Under the pieces are notes generated by a model. That model made no database searches and had not been told where the DNA came from. It saw only the letters and a program-made list of their open reading frames with translations. This document shows, piece by piece, positions 44,416-52,281 of a DNA stretch of 64,000 nt (position 1 is the first letter of the stretch; each line of letters begins with the position of its first letter). This DNA comes from Bog-473 sp963766995 (GTDB lineage: Bacteria; Actinomycetota; Acidimicrobiia; Acidimicrobiales; RAAP-2), in the NCBI GenBank assembly GCA_963766995.1, contig CAVYCE010000002.1:62001-126000 (forward strand). The letters are read 5' to 3'. The translations under genes and the position numbers were made by a program.

Positions 44416-45399
44416 CTAGACGGTCGGTCCGCCTAACCAACCCCGGCGACGGAACAGGCCGTACAGCAGGCCCACGGCCAGCACCTCGCTCCCGATGCCA
44501 ATAACCCAGAACGTCCATGCCGGTGTGAGCAAACGGTTGACCAGGTAGCCAAAGTTCTGTCCGAAAAAGCCAGTCAGAAAACTCAGGGGCAAGAACACGG
44601 TGGCGATGATGGTGAGCTGCTTCATGACCTGGTTGAGCCGGTTCGACACCGTTGACAGGTGCGTGTCCATGACGCTGGTCAACAGATCCCGGTAACTATC
44701 GACCAGATCGCTCATGCGGATGAGGTGGTCGTAGAGATCCCGGAAATAGCGACTGGCCGCGTCGGTCATGCCCGGCAACTCGCTGACGCCGGCGTTGATG
44801 CTGGCCATCATGTCCCGCTGCGGGGTGATGATCTTGCGCATCTCCATGAGGCTGCGTTTCATATCGAACAGCACGCCCAGTTGCTGTTCGGTCGGGGCCT
44901 TGAGGATGTCGTCTTCGAGGGCATCGATCTTGTCGTCGAAATCTGAAAGCACCGGGAAGAAGGTTTCGACCAAGGCGTCGATGATGAAGTAGACGATCAC
45001 GATCTGCGGCGATGCCGTGTCGGTGGCGTGATGCCGGCCCATCCGATCCCGCACAGCATGAATGGCCGGGCAGTCGCCCCGGTGGACAGTCACGACGTAT
45101 TGGTCGCTCCAGAAACAGTGCACTTCCGCTTTCCCGTCGCCAACAGGATCGGCGCCCCGAGCCACCAGGTACACAAAATTGTCGTAGTCATCGAAGCGCG
45201 GACGTTGCGAGAACTTCTCAGCCGCCTGGACGGCCAGGGGGTGAAAGCCAAAGTGGACGCCAAGGAGCTCGGCCACCGTGCCGTCACCTTCACGATCGTC
45301 GATGTCGAGCCAAAAGAAATCCTTGCCGGCCAGCGCCGCCAGGACGTTCTCGGTGGTGGCGTCCGTGCTCTGGCCGTTGAGGGTGAGAGTGCCGTTCAT
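44416..45399 (-). CDS. corA: CorA-family divalent metal transporter with GQN motif
   Basis: A 327-residue protein with a large cytoplasmic N-domain and two C-terminal transmembrane helices. The loop after the first helix reads TGFFGQNFGYL. CorA magnesium channels have GMN there, so Met is replaced by Gln. GxN variants occur in ZntB-type and other CorA relatives, and the ion is therefore uncertain. It is convergent with the patatin-like gene. Confidence 0.85.
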   Translation of the reverse strand: MNGTLTLNGQSTDATTENVLAALAGKDFFWLDIDDREGDGTVAELLGVHFGFHPLAVQAAEKFSQRPRFDDYDNFVYLVARGADPVGDGKAEVHCFWSDQYVVTVHRGDCPAIHAVRDRMGRHHATDTASPQIVIVYFIIDALVETFFPVLSDFDDKIDALEDDILKAPTEQQLGVLFDMKRSLMEMRKIITPQRDMMASINAGVSELPGMTDAASRYFRDLYDHLIRMSDLVDSYRDLLTSVMDTHLSTVSNRLNQVMKQLTIIATVFLPLSFLTGFFGQNFGYLVNRLLTPAWTFWVIGIGSEVLAVGLLYGLFRRRGWLGGPTV

Positions 45400-45462
45400 G
45401 GATGCAGTTTCTCGCTCCCCCTCAGCGCCGCGTGGGATGGGTCAGGTGCGCGAGCATGCGGC

Positions 45463-45618
45463 ATGGCAACCACCGAAGAGCTCCTGACCGCCCTGGACAA
45501 ACGACTTCTCGAGGCCATTAAGGGCAACTCCACCCCCGATGGCGTCGCCCGATTGGCCGAGGCCCGGGCCTGGATCACTAATCCTGATCAACCTCACGGT
45601 GGCCATCTCGTGAATTGA
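45463..45618 (+). CDS. Possible small protein of unknown function
   Basis: A 51-residue open frame, MATTEELLTALDKRLLEAIKG then GVARLAEARAWITNP. The amino-acid composition and helical pattern look coding, but there is no clear ribosome site or -10 box and no family is recognised. It lies between divergent corA and the leftward oxidase gene. Confidence 0.4.
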   Translation: MATTEELLTALDKRLLEAIKGNSTPDGVARLAEARAWITNPDQPHGGHLVN

Positions 45619-45633
45619 ACGGCACCCTGAGGT

Positions 45634-46773
45634 TCAGACGAAGCGGGCCGGATCCATTGTGGGCGGGATGGAGGTAGCGGCATCCTTCGACCCCGCACCC
45701 AGCATGCGTCGAGCCAAAAGCCACGAGGAGTACGGGCCGAGCAAAAGGCCGTTGGCGCCGTGCCCCGTGGCCACCCATGCGTTGTGCCACCCCGGGAGCC
45801 GTCCGAGCACTGGTCGGTCGTCCGGCGACGCCGGCCGCAGACCGACCCTGCATTCCAGGTAATCGGCAGTGGACAAGCCGGGCGCCACTGTAAGGCCCTC
45901 ACGCAATAGTTCATGGAGGCCCATCGCAGTCACCGTGGTCGAGAAACCGGCTTTGTCCTCGAAGGTCCCACCGCAGGCCACTCGGCCGTCGGGCCAGGGC
46001 ACTAAGTAGTGGGTAAGCATCGGTTGAGCGATGGGCCACATCCCGGTGTCCCCATCCACGCCTAAGTGCACGATCTGCCCCTTAATGGGATAAATCGGCA
46101 AGCGGCTCCCCAACCACTCCCCCATGGCCGCACTCCAGGCCCCTCCAGTGATGGCGAGCTCGTCACACCGCACGTCGACACCGCTCTCCAGCGTGACAGA
46201 GCGGATCCGTCTGGCATCCCCCCGTACGCCCACGACGCGACCTGAGACAACATTGACCCCGCGGGCCAGTGCACCCAAACGGAGCGCAGCCGCCATGCCG
46301 CGCCCGTCCACTCGGCACGATCGGGAACTCAATAGGGCGCGGTGCACATCACCAAGGGGTGGAAAGAGTTGGCGAGCCTCCGAGGGCGAGATCTCTCGCA
46401 CCGACCCACCCGACCGATGCACCACGGTCTCAGCGAATGGATTGAACCAATCGTCTTCGTGCGGGCGCAGGCCCAGGGACAGCAGCCCGCAGTTGCCGTA
46501 ACCGCTGCCATCAGTGTCGACTCCATCTCCCTGGAGACGCTCCAAGAGGTCGGGATAGTGCGTACCGGCCTTCTGGGCGAACTGCCACCACGAGTGGTCC
46601 CCATCGCCGTTGGTGTCGGGCGAGAGGATGCCCGCACCGGCATCGGTCGCTCGGCCAGGCAGGGCAGCATCGACCACCGTCACCGCAGCACCCAACGAGG
46701 CCAACTCGTAGGCCAACGCCAGTCCAATTAGCCCGCCGCCAGCCACCGCGACGTCACACTGCTCCTCACCCAT
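45634..46773 (-). CDS. FAD-dependent amino-acid/glycine oxidase-like protein
   Basis: A 379-residue D-amino-acid oxidase family member, distinct from the ThiO at 41646. It has AVAGGGLIGLALAYELASLG for FAD, YPIKGQIVHL near the middle and GHGANGLLLGPYSSWLLARR at the end. It may oxidise an amino acid, sarcosine or glycine. The ATG at 46773 is used; a TTG two codons upstream is possible. It is divergent from the dehalogenase homologue, with 21 bases between starts. Confidence 0.82.
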   Translation of the reverse strand: MGEEQCDVAVAGGGLIGLALAYELASLGAAVTVVDAALPGRATDAGAGILSPDTNGDGDHSWWQFAQKAGTHYPDLLERLQGDGVDTDGSGYGNCGLLSLGLRPHEDDWFNPFAETVVHRSGGSVREISPSEARQLFPPLGDVHRALLSSRSCRVDGRGMAAALRLGALARGVNVVSGRVVGVRGDARRIRSVTLESGVDVRCDELAITGGAWSAAMGEWLGSRLPIYPIKGQIVHLGVDGDTGMWPIAQPMLTHYLVPWPDGRVACGGTFEDKAGFSTTVTAMGLHELLREGLTVAPGLSTADYLECRVGLRPASPDDRPVLGRLPGWHNAWVATGHGANGLLLGPYSSWLLARRMLGAGSKDAATSIPPTMDPARFV

Positions 46774-46794
46774 TGACAAGGCAGGATAAGAGCC

Positions 46795-47748
46795 ATGGAC
46801 TACGTGCGCACTCCTGACGAGCGCTTCACGAATCTGCCCGACTTCTCCTGTTCACCCCACTATCTCGATCTCGAGTGTGGTCTGCGCATGCACCACATCG
46901 ATGCCGGACCCGCCGATGGTCCCGTCGTCCTCCTGCTCCATGGGCAACCCACGTGGTCCTACCTCTACCGGCGCATGATCCCTGTCCTCGAAGCAGGTGG
47001 CTGCCGGGTCATTGCCCCTGACCTCATCGGCTTCGGGCGCTCCGACAAACCCACTCAACGCACGGCCCATTCAGTACGGGCCCACATTGGCTGGCTGATG
47101 GAGTGCATCGAGCAACTTGCTCTCAACCACATCACCATGGTGGTGCAGGACTGGGGCGGCGCCTTTGGCCTAGGGGCACTGGCCCGAATGCCCGAGCGAT
47201 TCGCTCGCGTGGTCGCCACTAATACCACGCTGCACACCACCAACCCGGATCTGGCCGGTCGGCTCGGATGGGCCTGCCACCGCGCGGACGACGGCACCAT
47301 GGTGATCGAACAAGCCCTACTGGACTATCAGCGGATGACTCAGGAGCTTGCACCACTCAAACCCAGCCTCTTCGTGGCCGGTGCCACACAGAAGCAACTC
47401 ACCGAGGCAGAGTTGGCGGCCTACGACGCACCGTTTCCACACGAGACGTACTGCGCCGGTCCGCGCCAACTGCCTCTGCTTATGGCCCTCACGCCCAACA
47501 GCGAATGTGCACGCACCAACAGCCGGACCCTGGCCTCACTGCGTGAATTCCCGGGGACACTGCTGACCGCATACTCCGACGGCGATGCACCCACCAAGGG
47601 GTGGGACCTCATCCTCCAAGGGACCTGTCCTGGAGCGGCCAACCAGCCCCACACCACCTTGTCGGGCGGTCACTACGTCCAGGAGGATGCCGGACCCGAA
47701 TTGGCGCGCCTGGTTGTGGAGGTAATGCAGGCAGACCAGTCCGCCTAG
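46795..47748 (+). CDS. Haloalkane dehalogenase homologue (DhlA-like, subfamily HLD-I)
   Basis: A 317-residue alpha/beta hydrolase. The opening YVRTPDERFTNLPDF and HGQPTWSYLYRRMIPVLEAG match Xanthobacter DhlA closely in layout. The nucleophile is Asp119 followed by the halide-binding Trp120 (VVQDWGGAFGL), the acid is probably Asp262, and the base is His293 (SGGHYVQED). The oxyanion-side Glu of DhlA is Gln here. HLD enzymes cut carbon-halogen bonds to alcohols; the natural substrate is unknown. An AGGA ribosome site precedes ATG at 46795. Confidence 0.85.
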   Translation: MDYVRTPDERFTNLPDFSCSPHYLDLECGLRMHHIDAGPADGPVVLLLHGQPTWSYLYRRMIPVLEAGGCRVIAPDLIGFGRSDKPTQRTAHSVRAHIGWLMECIEQLALNHITMVVQDWGGAFGLGALARMPERFARVVATNTTLHTTNPDLAGRLGWACHRADDGTMVIEQALLDYQRMTQELAPLKPSLFVAGATQKQLTEAELAAYDAPFPHETYCAGPRQLPLLMALTPNSECARTNSRTLASLREFPGTLLTAYSDGDAPTKGWDLILQGTCPGAANQPHTTLSGGHYVQEDAGPELARLVVEVMQADQSA

Positions 47749-47752
47749 TACT

Positions 47753-48511
47753 TCAGCTCGCAGGCGTGGCTTCCTCGGGCGCCGCCGCCAGCGCTTCGGG
47801 GGCGGGAGGAGTGGCGGTGCCTAGTTCGGCCTTCATGGCGGCCAACTCCTGATCAACCGAGGCGTCCTTACCGACCTTGTCCAGCTCGGCCTGGATGTCA
47901 TCGGTCTTTCCACCCACGTCTTCGAGCACTCCCGACTCCAGCAACTCGTCCAGTGCACCGGATCGAGCCTGCATGGTGGCGATTTTGTCCTGGGCCCGCT
48001 GCAGCGCAGCGCCGGAATCATTGAATGACTTGGAGATCCCAGCTGTGCTCTCGTTGACCGAAGAGATGGCTTTGGCTGCGGTGTACTGCGCCTTCATCGT
48101 CTCCTTCTGCGTCCGGAAGTCATTGACCTTCTTCTGCAGCGCCGCGAGCGTCTTTTCCAGCTTGCCCTCTTCGTCGATCAACTGGGTGCGCTGAGGCTCC
48201 ATCTCGTCGATCTGCTGCTGCGCGGCGGCCTTGCGCGACAACGCCTCCTTGGCCAGATCCTCTCGACCTTGACCCAGGGCTGCCTTGGCCTGATCCTGCA
48301 GGTGGTCGATGGTGTGCTGGAACTGCTGCTCCTGCAGCTCAATGCTCTTACGCGACCCAGCGATGTCCACCAGGGCCTTGCGGACTTGGGTGATCTGCTC
48401 GAGCATCTTCTCGTACGAGAGGTCGAGCATCTCGTCTGGCTTCTCTGCCGCATCGAGCGCCTTGTTGGCCTTGGCCTGAGCGATGTCATGCGCTCGCTGG
48501 AAAATACCCAT
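47753..48511 (-). CDS. pspA: Phage shock protein A / IM30 family
   Basis: A 252-residue protein made almost wholly of long heptad helices. It starts MGIFQRAHDIAQAKANKALD, which is the membrane-binding amphipathic helix of PspA. PspA forms rings and scaffolds that protect the inner membrane. AGGGAGG precedes ATG at 48511 well. It is convergent with the dehalogenase gene (four bases apart) and divergent from the helix-turn-helix gene. Confidence 0.9.
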   Translation of the reverse strand: MGIFQRAHDIAQAKANKALDAAEKPDEMLDLSYEKMLEQITQVRKALVDIAGSRKSIELQEQQFQHTIDHLQDQAKAALGQGREDLAKEALSRKAAAQQQIDEMEPQRTQLIDEEGKLEKTLAALQKKVNDFRTQKETMKAQYTAAKAISSVNESTAGISKSFNDSGAALQRAQDKIATMQARSGALDELLESGVLEDVGGKTDDIQAELDKVGKDASVDQELAAMKAELGTATPPAPEALAAAPEEATPAS

Positions 48512-48693
48512 GTGTCCCTCCCTGGGGATATCGATCTGTCGCCAGGTTAGAGCGCGCCGTTGGCCGGCGTGCTTCGGAGAGCTCGTGCCGGACGACTCTC
48601 GACACCATGGCAACGAAAGCAGCGATATAGATGTGTCACCACTACCTCGTTATGCCAACTGCCACGGTCAACAACAGTACAGCAGTGCCATAC

Positions 48694-48722
48694 ATGACTT
48701 AGCCACGCCACCTCTGTATCAT
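48694..48722 (+). promoter_or_regulatory. Promoter ATGACT-N17-TATCAT of the helix-turn-helix gene
   Basis: TATCAT (48717-48722) ends exactly 6 bases before ATG at 48729, and ATGACT lies 17 bases upstream, matching a -35 element in four of six positions. This is the clearest two-part promoter in the window and predicts a leaderless mRNA. Confidence 0.5.
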
Positions 48723-48728
48723 TGGACG

Positions 48729-49352
48729 ATGTCCCCACGTGCTGCATCTGTGCTCGTGACATCGCTTGGCGGTGCCATGCCGATCCGTACTGGACCCGGG
48801 ACCGCCATACCCAGCAGCTTCACCGCCATGGTCGACGATCCCGCCCAGCCCTTCCTGCTCGATTTGGTCGTCAAGACCCTGTCAGGACGCCGACCAGAAG
48901 TGGTGGAGGTGCGGGTCGCCGTTCGAGACCGAGCTGCGACTGACGGAGGCGTGACCACGGAGAGACTTCGCCCAGTGAAGGTGGCCAGAGCACTCACCAT
49001 GGCGCTGGCCCAGGCCACCGAACGAATCTACGACGACGGCAGTGGGATGTTTCGACCGGTGGACGAGCTCCCCACCATGGGCTGGGGCAGCGGAGAAGTG
49101 GCCAAGCCGGTCCGAGGGGAACCAATTTCCGACGATTTCCTCAAGCTGGTGGCGGCCACCTATCGAACGGCTGTCGCCAGTGGCTCCAGGAGTCCGGTGC
49201 TCGAACTCAGCACCCAACTCGGGGGATCACGGTCCACGGCCGGACGTTGGGTCGTGCAGGCACGCAGGGCCGGATTCCTCAGGGCGACCGTGGGCACAAA
49301 GCCCGGGGAAATCACCTCAAAGGCCCGCACCAAACCTTCGGGCGCTCGCTAG
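48729..49352 (+). CDS. DNA-binding protein with C-terminal helix-turn-helix
   Basis: A 207-residue protein. Its first 120 residues have no family I recognise. The region from about residue 150 (LELSTQLGGSRSTAGRWVVQ ARRAGFL) reads as a winged helix-turn-helix with the recognition helix at RSTAGRWV. Such proteins are frequent beside integrases in actinobacterial elements, but no integrase is here. It stands 52 bases before a tRNA gene. Confidence 0.6.
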   Translation: MSPRAASVLVTSLGGAMPIRTGPGTAIPSSFTAMVDDPAQPFLLDLVVKTLSGRRPEVVEVRVAVRDRAATDGGVTTERLRPVKVARALTMALAQATERIYDDGSGMFRPVDELPTMGWGSGEVAKPVRGEPISDDFLKLVAATYRTAVASGSRSPVLELSTQLGGSRSTAGRWVVQARRAGFLRATVGTKPGEITSKARTKPSGAR

Positions 49353-49403
49353 TGCCGCGACCGGCATGGGCCACAAAGAACAGGCCCCCTACCTGCTCTT
49401 CTT

Positions 49404-49481
49404 TGGTCGGGCTGGGGGGACTTGAACCCCCGACCTCTTGACCCCCAGTCAAGCGCGCTAACCAAGCTGCGCCACAGCCCG
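49404..49481 (-). tRNA. tRNA-Pro (anticodon GGG), CCA encoded
   Basis: On the minus strand a full cloverleaf can be drawn. The seven-base acceptor stem CGGGCTG pairs with CAGCCCG, the D arm has GCGCAGCTTGGTTAGCGC, the anticodon stem CTTGA/TCAAG encloses CTGGGGG with anticodon GGG, and the T arm contains GGTTCAAGTCC. The discriminator is A, followed by an encoded CCA at 49406-49404. It reads codon CCC. Confidence 0.95.
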
Positions 49482-49529
49482 TAAAGGGGGGATCGTAGAC
49501 GAGTATCCGCCACATGCCCGACGAATCGT

Positions 49530-49535
49530 TACCAT
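49530..49535 (+). promoter_or_regulatory. -10 box (TACCAT) of the secreted protein gene
   Basis: TACCAT ends exactly 6 bases before ATG at 49542, as in the other leaderless-type starts. Confidence 0.45.
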
Positions 49536-49541
49536 CCGGGG

Positions 49542-50084
49542 ATGCAGAACGACCTTGAACACCGTCCATCCCCATCCGGCGTAGCGATCAGGAAGGCAGT
49601 GACGGCCTTCCTGCCGATCACCTTCTTGGCTGGAATGCTTCTCTCTATCGCCGGCACGCCCGCTGGAGCGTCCAAACACGCCAAGGCACTCAAGCCGGTA
49701 GGGACCACCTTCGCCTTCCCTGATGCCAACGCCGCCGTGGTCAACGTCACCTTGCTGAAAGTAGTGAATGGCGCCCCGCCCAAGAAGAAATACCACGGTC
49801 TGGTGGGCAAGGGTCCGGTGATCGGGTTGGAGTATGAACTTAAGAACATCAGTGCGACACCGGCATCGCTTTCACTCTTCTCTTCCATCCTCTACTACGC
49901 CACCACCGTGACCTCGGAGACGAAGTCGCTGGGAGCGACCACTTTGGGCCCATCACTGAGTCTCGCCACGTTGGCGCCCAACAAGGAGCGGTCAGGCTGG
50001 ATCACGGTGCAAGGTTCCAAGAAGTCGTTGGTGCGCATCCAGGCCACGTTGAACGGCACCAATACCGCTTCGTGGAAGGGATAA
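49542..50084 (+). CDS. Secreted protein of unknown function
   Basis: A 180-residue exported protein with a signal segment (AFLPITFLAGMLLSIAGTPAGA, about residues 22-43). The mature part is rich in beta strands (TFAFPDANAAVVNVTLLKVV, then GLEYELKNIS) and resembles DUF4352-type immunoglobulin-like domains. The last 13 bases overlap the next gene, a secreted phosphoesterase, so the two are probably co-translated and may act together outside the cell. Confidence 0.7.
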   Translation: MQNDLEHRPSPSGVAIRKAVTAFLPITFLAGMLLSIAGTPAGASKHAKALKPVGTTFAFPDANAAVVNVTLLKVVNGAPPKKKYHGLVGKGPVIGLEYELKNISATPASLSLFSSILYYATTVTSETKSLGATTLGPSLSLATLAPNKERSGWITVQGSKKSLVRIQATLNGTNTASWKG

Positions 50085-51478
50085 CGATCCTTCGGCGCGG
50101 GAGCGCCGCTGCCGTCCTCACGGCCATGGTCCTCACCACCGCGCTGGCTTTCACGGCAACTGCGGATGCCGCGTCATCCTCCACCAAGGTCGCGAGGGCT
50201 GCCCTCGCGCCGGGAGATATCAAGCACATCGTCGTCATCGAGTTCGAGAACGAGGGCTACCAAACGACCTTCGGTCCATCTTCACCTGCGACGTATCTCA
50301 ATGGCACGCTCCGAAAGGAGGGTGAGCTCCTCCAGAACTACTACGCCATCGGCCATAACAGCCTGGACAACTACATCGCCCAGGTCTCAGGCCAAGCACC
50401 GACCGAGGACACCCAGGCGGACTGTGCTGACAACGGCTTCAGCTACGCCAACGTCCTCCCCAGCGCGCCCGACACCGACCAGTCGTTCAATCCGGGCCAA
50501 GTAGACGGGGAGGGGTGCGTCTACCCCTCATCCGTTCCGACCATTGCCAACCAGCTTGACGCCAAGTACGCGCCCAACGCCAAGACCCACATTGCCGCGT
50601 GGCGCGGCTACGACCAGGACATGGGTAACACCCCTGCGCGCGATGGCGGCACAGCCGACTCATCTGGCGGCACAGACTGCGCCCATCCGGCTATCGGTGC
50701 GACTGACACCGCCGAGTTCGCTACGGCGGTGGACCAGTACACCACTCGCCATAACCCTTTTGTGTGGTTCCACTCCATCATTGACCAGACGGCTGAATGC
50801 AACGCCAACGTGGTGCCTCTCGGCATGCTCGGCGCACATGGAACTCCAGCGCCCACCGGGCATCTCTACCGAGATTTCAAGAGCGAGAAGACCACTCCTC
50901 GCTTCGCCTTCATCACGCCCAACTTGTGCAGTGATGGACATGACGGCACTTGCCAGGGCACCAACAGCACGGGGACCCATGTCGGCGGACTGGTGGGGGC
51001 CGACGAATTCCTGCATAGCTGGATGCCGCTACTACTCCACTCCCCTGCCTACAAACGCGGCGACACCTTGATCGTCATCACCTTCGACGAGGCCGACGTG
51101 GACACATCGAGCCCCGCCTATGCCACGTCGTGCTGTGACGAGCTGCCGGGGCCAAACACGCACGCCCCTGGAAATGCGGGCCTCACCACTGACACCGCTC
51201 CTGGCGGTGGACAGATCGGCGCGCTCCTCTTGAACTCGAAATATATAGAACCGGGCACGACGGACACGGTGGGGAGTTACAACCACTACTCCGCTCTACG
51301 AAGCTACGAGGACCTGCTGGGGCTCACCACGGGCGGGACGGACGGAGAAGGCCATTTGGGCTTCGCCGCCGCCAAAGGCTTGTTGCCCTTTGGCCATGAC
51401 GTCTTTCCGAAGAGCCTCCAATTGTCCGGTCACAAAGCGGCCAAGGCCCCACATCACACATCAAAGGGCCACCAGTAA
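50072..51478 (+). CDS. Secreted phosphoesterase (acid phosphatase type)
   Basis: A 468-residue PF04185-family enzyme. A Sec signal peptide (ending TATADAAS) precedes HIVVIEFENEGYQTTFG and NYYAIGHNSLDNYIAQVSGQ, which hold metal and nucleophile residues; VITFDEADVD is the second metal site. The tail is rich in His and Lys. It probably releases phosphate from organic esters. GTG at 50072 overlaps the upstream gene. It is a distant relative of the Tat-exported enzyme at 31340 but uses a different export route. Confidence 0.85.
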   Translation: MEGITILRRGSAAAVLTAMVLTTALAFTATADAASSSTKVARAALAPGDIKHIVVIEFENEGYQTTFGPSSPATYLNGTLRKEGELLQNYYAIGHNSLDNYIAQVSGQAPTEDTQADCADNGFSYANVLPSAPDTDQSFNPGQVDGEGCVYPSSVPTIANQLDAKYAPNAKTHIAAWRGYDQDMGNTPARDGGTADSSGGTDCAHPAIGATDTAEFATAVDQYTTRHNPFVWFHSIIDQTAECNANVVPLGMLGAHGTPAPTGHLYRDFKSEKTTPRFAFITPNLCSDGHDGTCQGTNSTGTHVGGLVGADEFLHSWMPLLLHSPAYKRGDTLIVITFDEADVDTSSPAYATSCCDELPGPNTHAPGNAGLTTDTAPGGGQIGALLLNSKYIEPGTTDTVGSYNHYSALRSYEDLLGLTTGGTDGEGHLGFAAAKGLLPFGHDVFPKSLQLSGHKAAKAPHHTSKGHQ

Positions 51479-51495
51479 GCCCCAGAGCGGCGCCG

Positions 51496-52014
51496 TTAAC
51501 CAATCTGGCGCAGTGAGGCCTTGAAGCGTTTCCCGTTGGCCACGTATTCAGCGGCCGACAACTGGATGATGGGCAGACTGGACTTTCCTTCGCGGATGAC
51601 CGCGGGCACACCGATCGCCAAGGCGCCCGGGGGGATTTCCATTCGATTGGGCACTACGGCGTTGGCCCCGACCGTGGCCCCGCTGCCCACCACGGCGTGG
51701 TGCAGGACGACCGATCCTGATCCGACCAGCGATTCGTCCTTCAGGATGCAGCCCTCTAGATGAGCCAAGTGGCCGATGACGCAACCGTTACCCACAATGG
51801 TCGGAAAGCCCGGACCGGCATGGATCACGGTGCCGTCTTGCACCGAGGTGCGCTCCCCGATGGTGATGGTGCCGTAGTCGCCTCGAAGCACGGCCCCCGG
51901 CCAGACGGTGGACTCCGCTCCGATAGTGACGTCGCCGATGATCACCGCGTCGGGATGCACATAGGCCTCAGGGTCGATGTTGGGCGATACACCTTCGAGC
52001 TCGTAAATGGGCAT
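51496..52014 (-). CDS. Gamma-carbonic anhydrase family protein
   Basis: A 172-residue left-handed beta-helix protein built of hexapeptide repeats (VIIGDVTIGAESTVWPGAV, SGSVVLHHAVVGSGATVG). The metal ligands are His residues in TVIHAGPG and VIGHLAHLEGC. Family members bind zinc or iron and either hydrate CO2 or act as acetyltransferase-like proteins; activity is not certain. The start at 52014 (MPIYELEGV) is preferred over codons 20 residues upstream. It follows the zinc-ribbon gene by 63 bases. Confidence 0.85.
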   Translation of the reverse strand: MPIYELEGVSPNIDPEAYVHPDAVIIGDVTIGAESTVWPGAVLRGDYGTITIGERTSVQDGTVIHAGPGFPTIVGNGCVIGHLAHLEGCILKDESLVGSGSVVLHHAVVGSGATVGANAVVPNRMEIPPGALAIGVPAVIREGKSSLPIIQLSAAEYVANGKRFKASLRQIG

Positions 52015-52022
52015 GGGCGCCG

Positions 52023-52028
52023 ACGCTA
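52023..52028 (-). promoter_or_regulatory. -10 box (TAGCGT) of the carbonic anhydrase gene
   Basis: On the minus strand TAGCGT ends 8 bases before ATG at 52014. Spacing is two bases longer than the best cases, so this is a weaker call. Confidence 0.35.
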
Positions 52029-52077
52029 ACGCTCGGCCCGGCGGAACGTACAACCAGGCCGAGAGCAGGGCCACCGC

Positions 52078-52281
52078 TTAGACGTGGCCCACGACCCAGT
52101 TCACACCCTGATAACCCCGGTAACCCAGGTAGATGACCGAAGCCACCAGCATGAACTTGAAGTACCACGGGATCGGCGCACGTTCCTGTTCGGCCAGGAT
52201 GGTGCCGCAATCAGGGCACTCCCCCCCTTGGCCCAGGTCCTCGTCCTCGACCAGCGTGTCGCACTCCTCACACCAGGCCAT
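52078..52281 (-). CDS. Small zinc-ribbon membrane protein
   Basis: A 67-residue protein. CEECD at the start and CPDCG at about residue 22 form a four-cysteine zinc ribbon, and a transmembrane helix lies at about residues 40-55 (WYFKFMLVASVIYLGY). The ATG shares one base with the der stop (TAATG), so it is co-translated with der. No named function. Confidence 0.75.
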   Translation of the reverse strand: MAWCEECDTLVEDEDLGQGGECPDCGTILAEQERAPIPWYFKFMLVASVIYLGYRGYQGVNWVVGHV

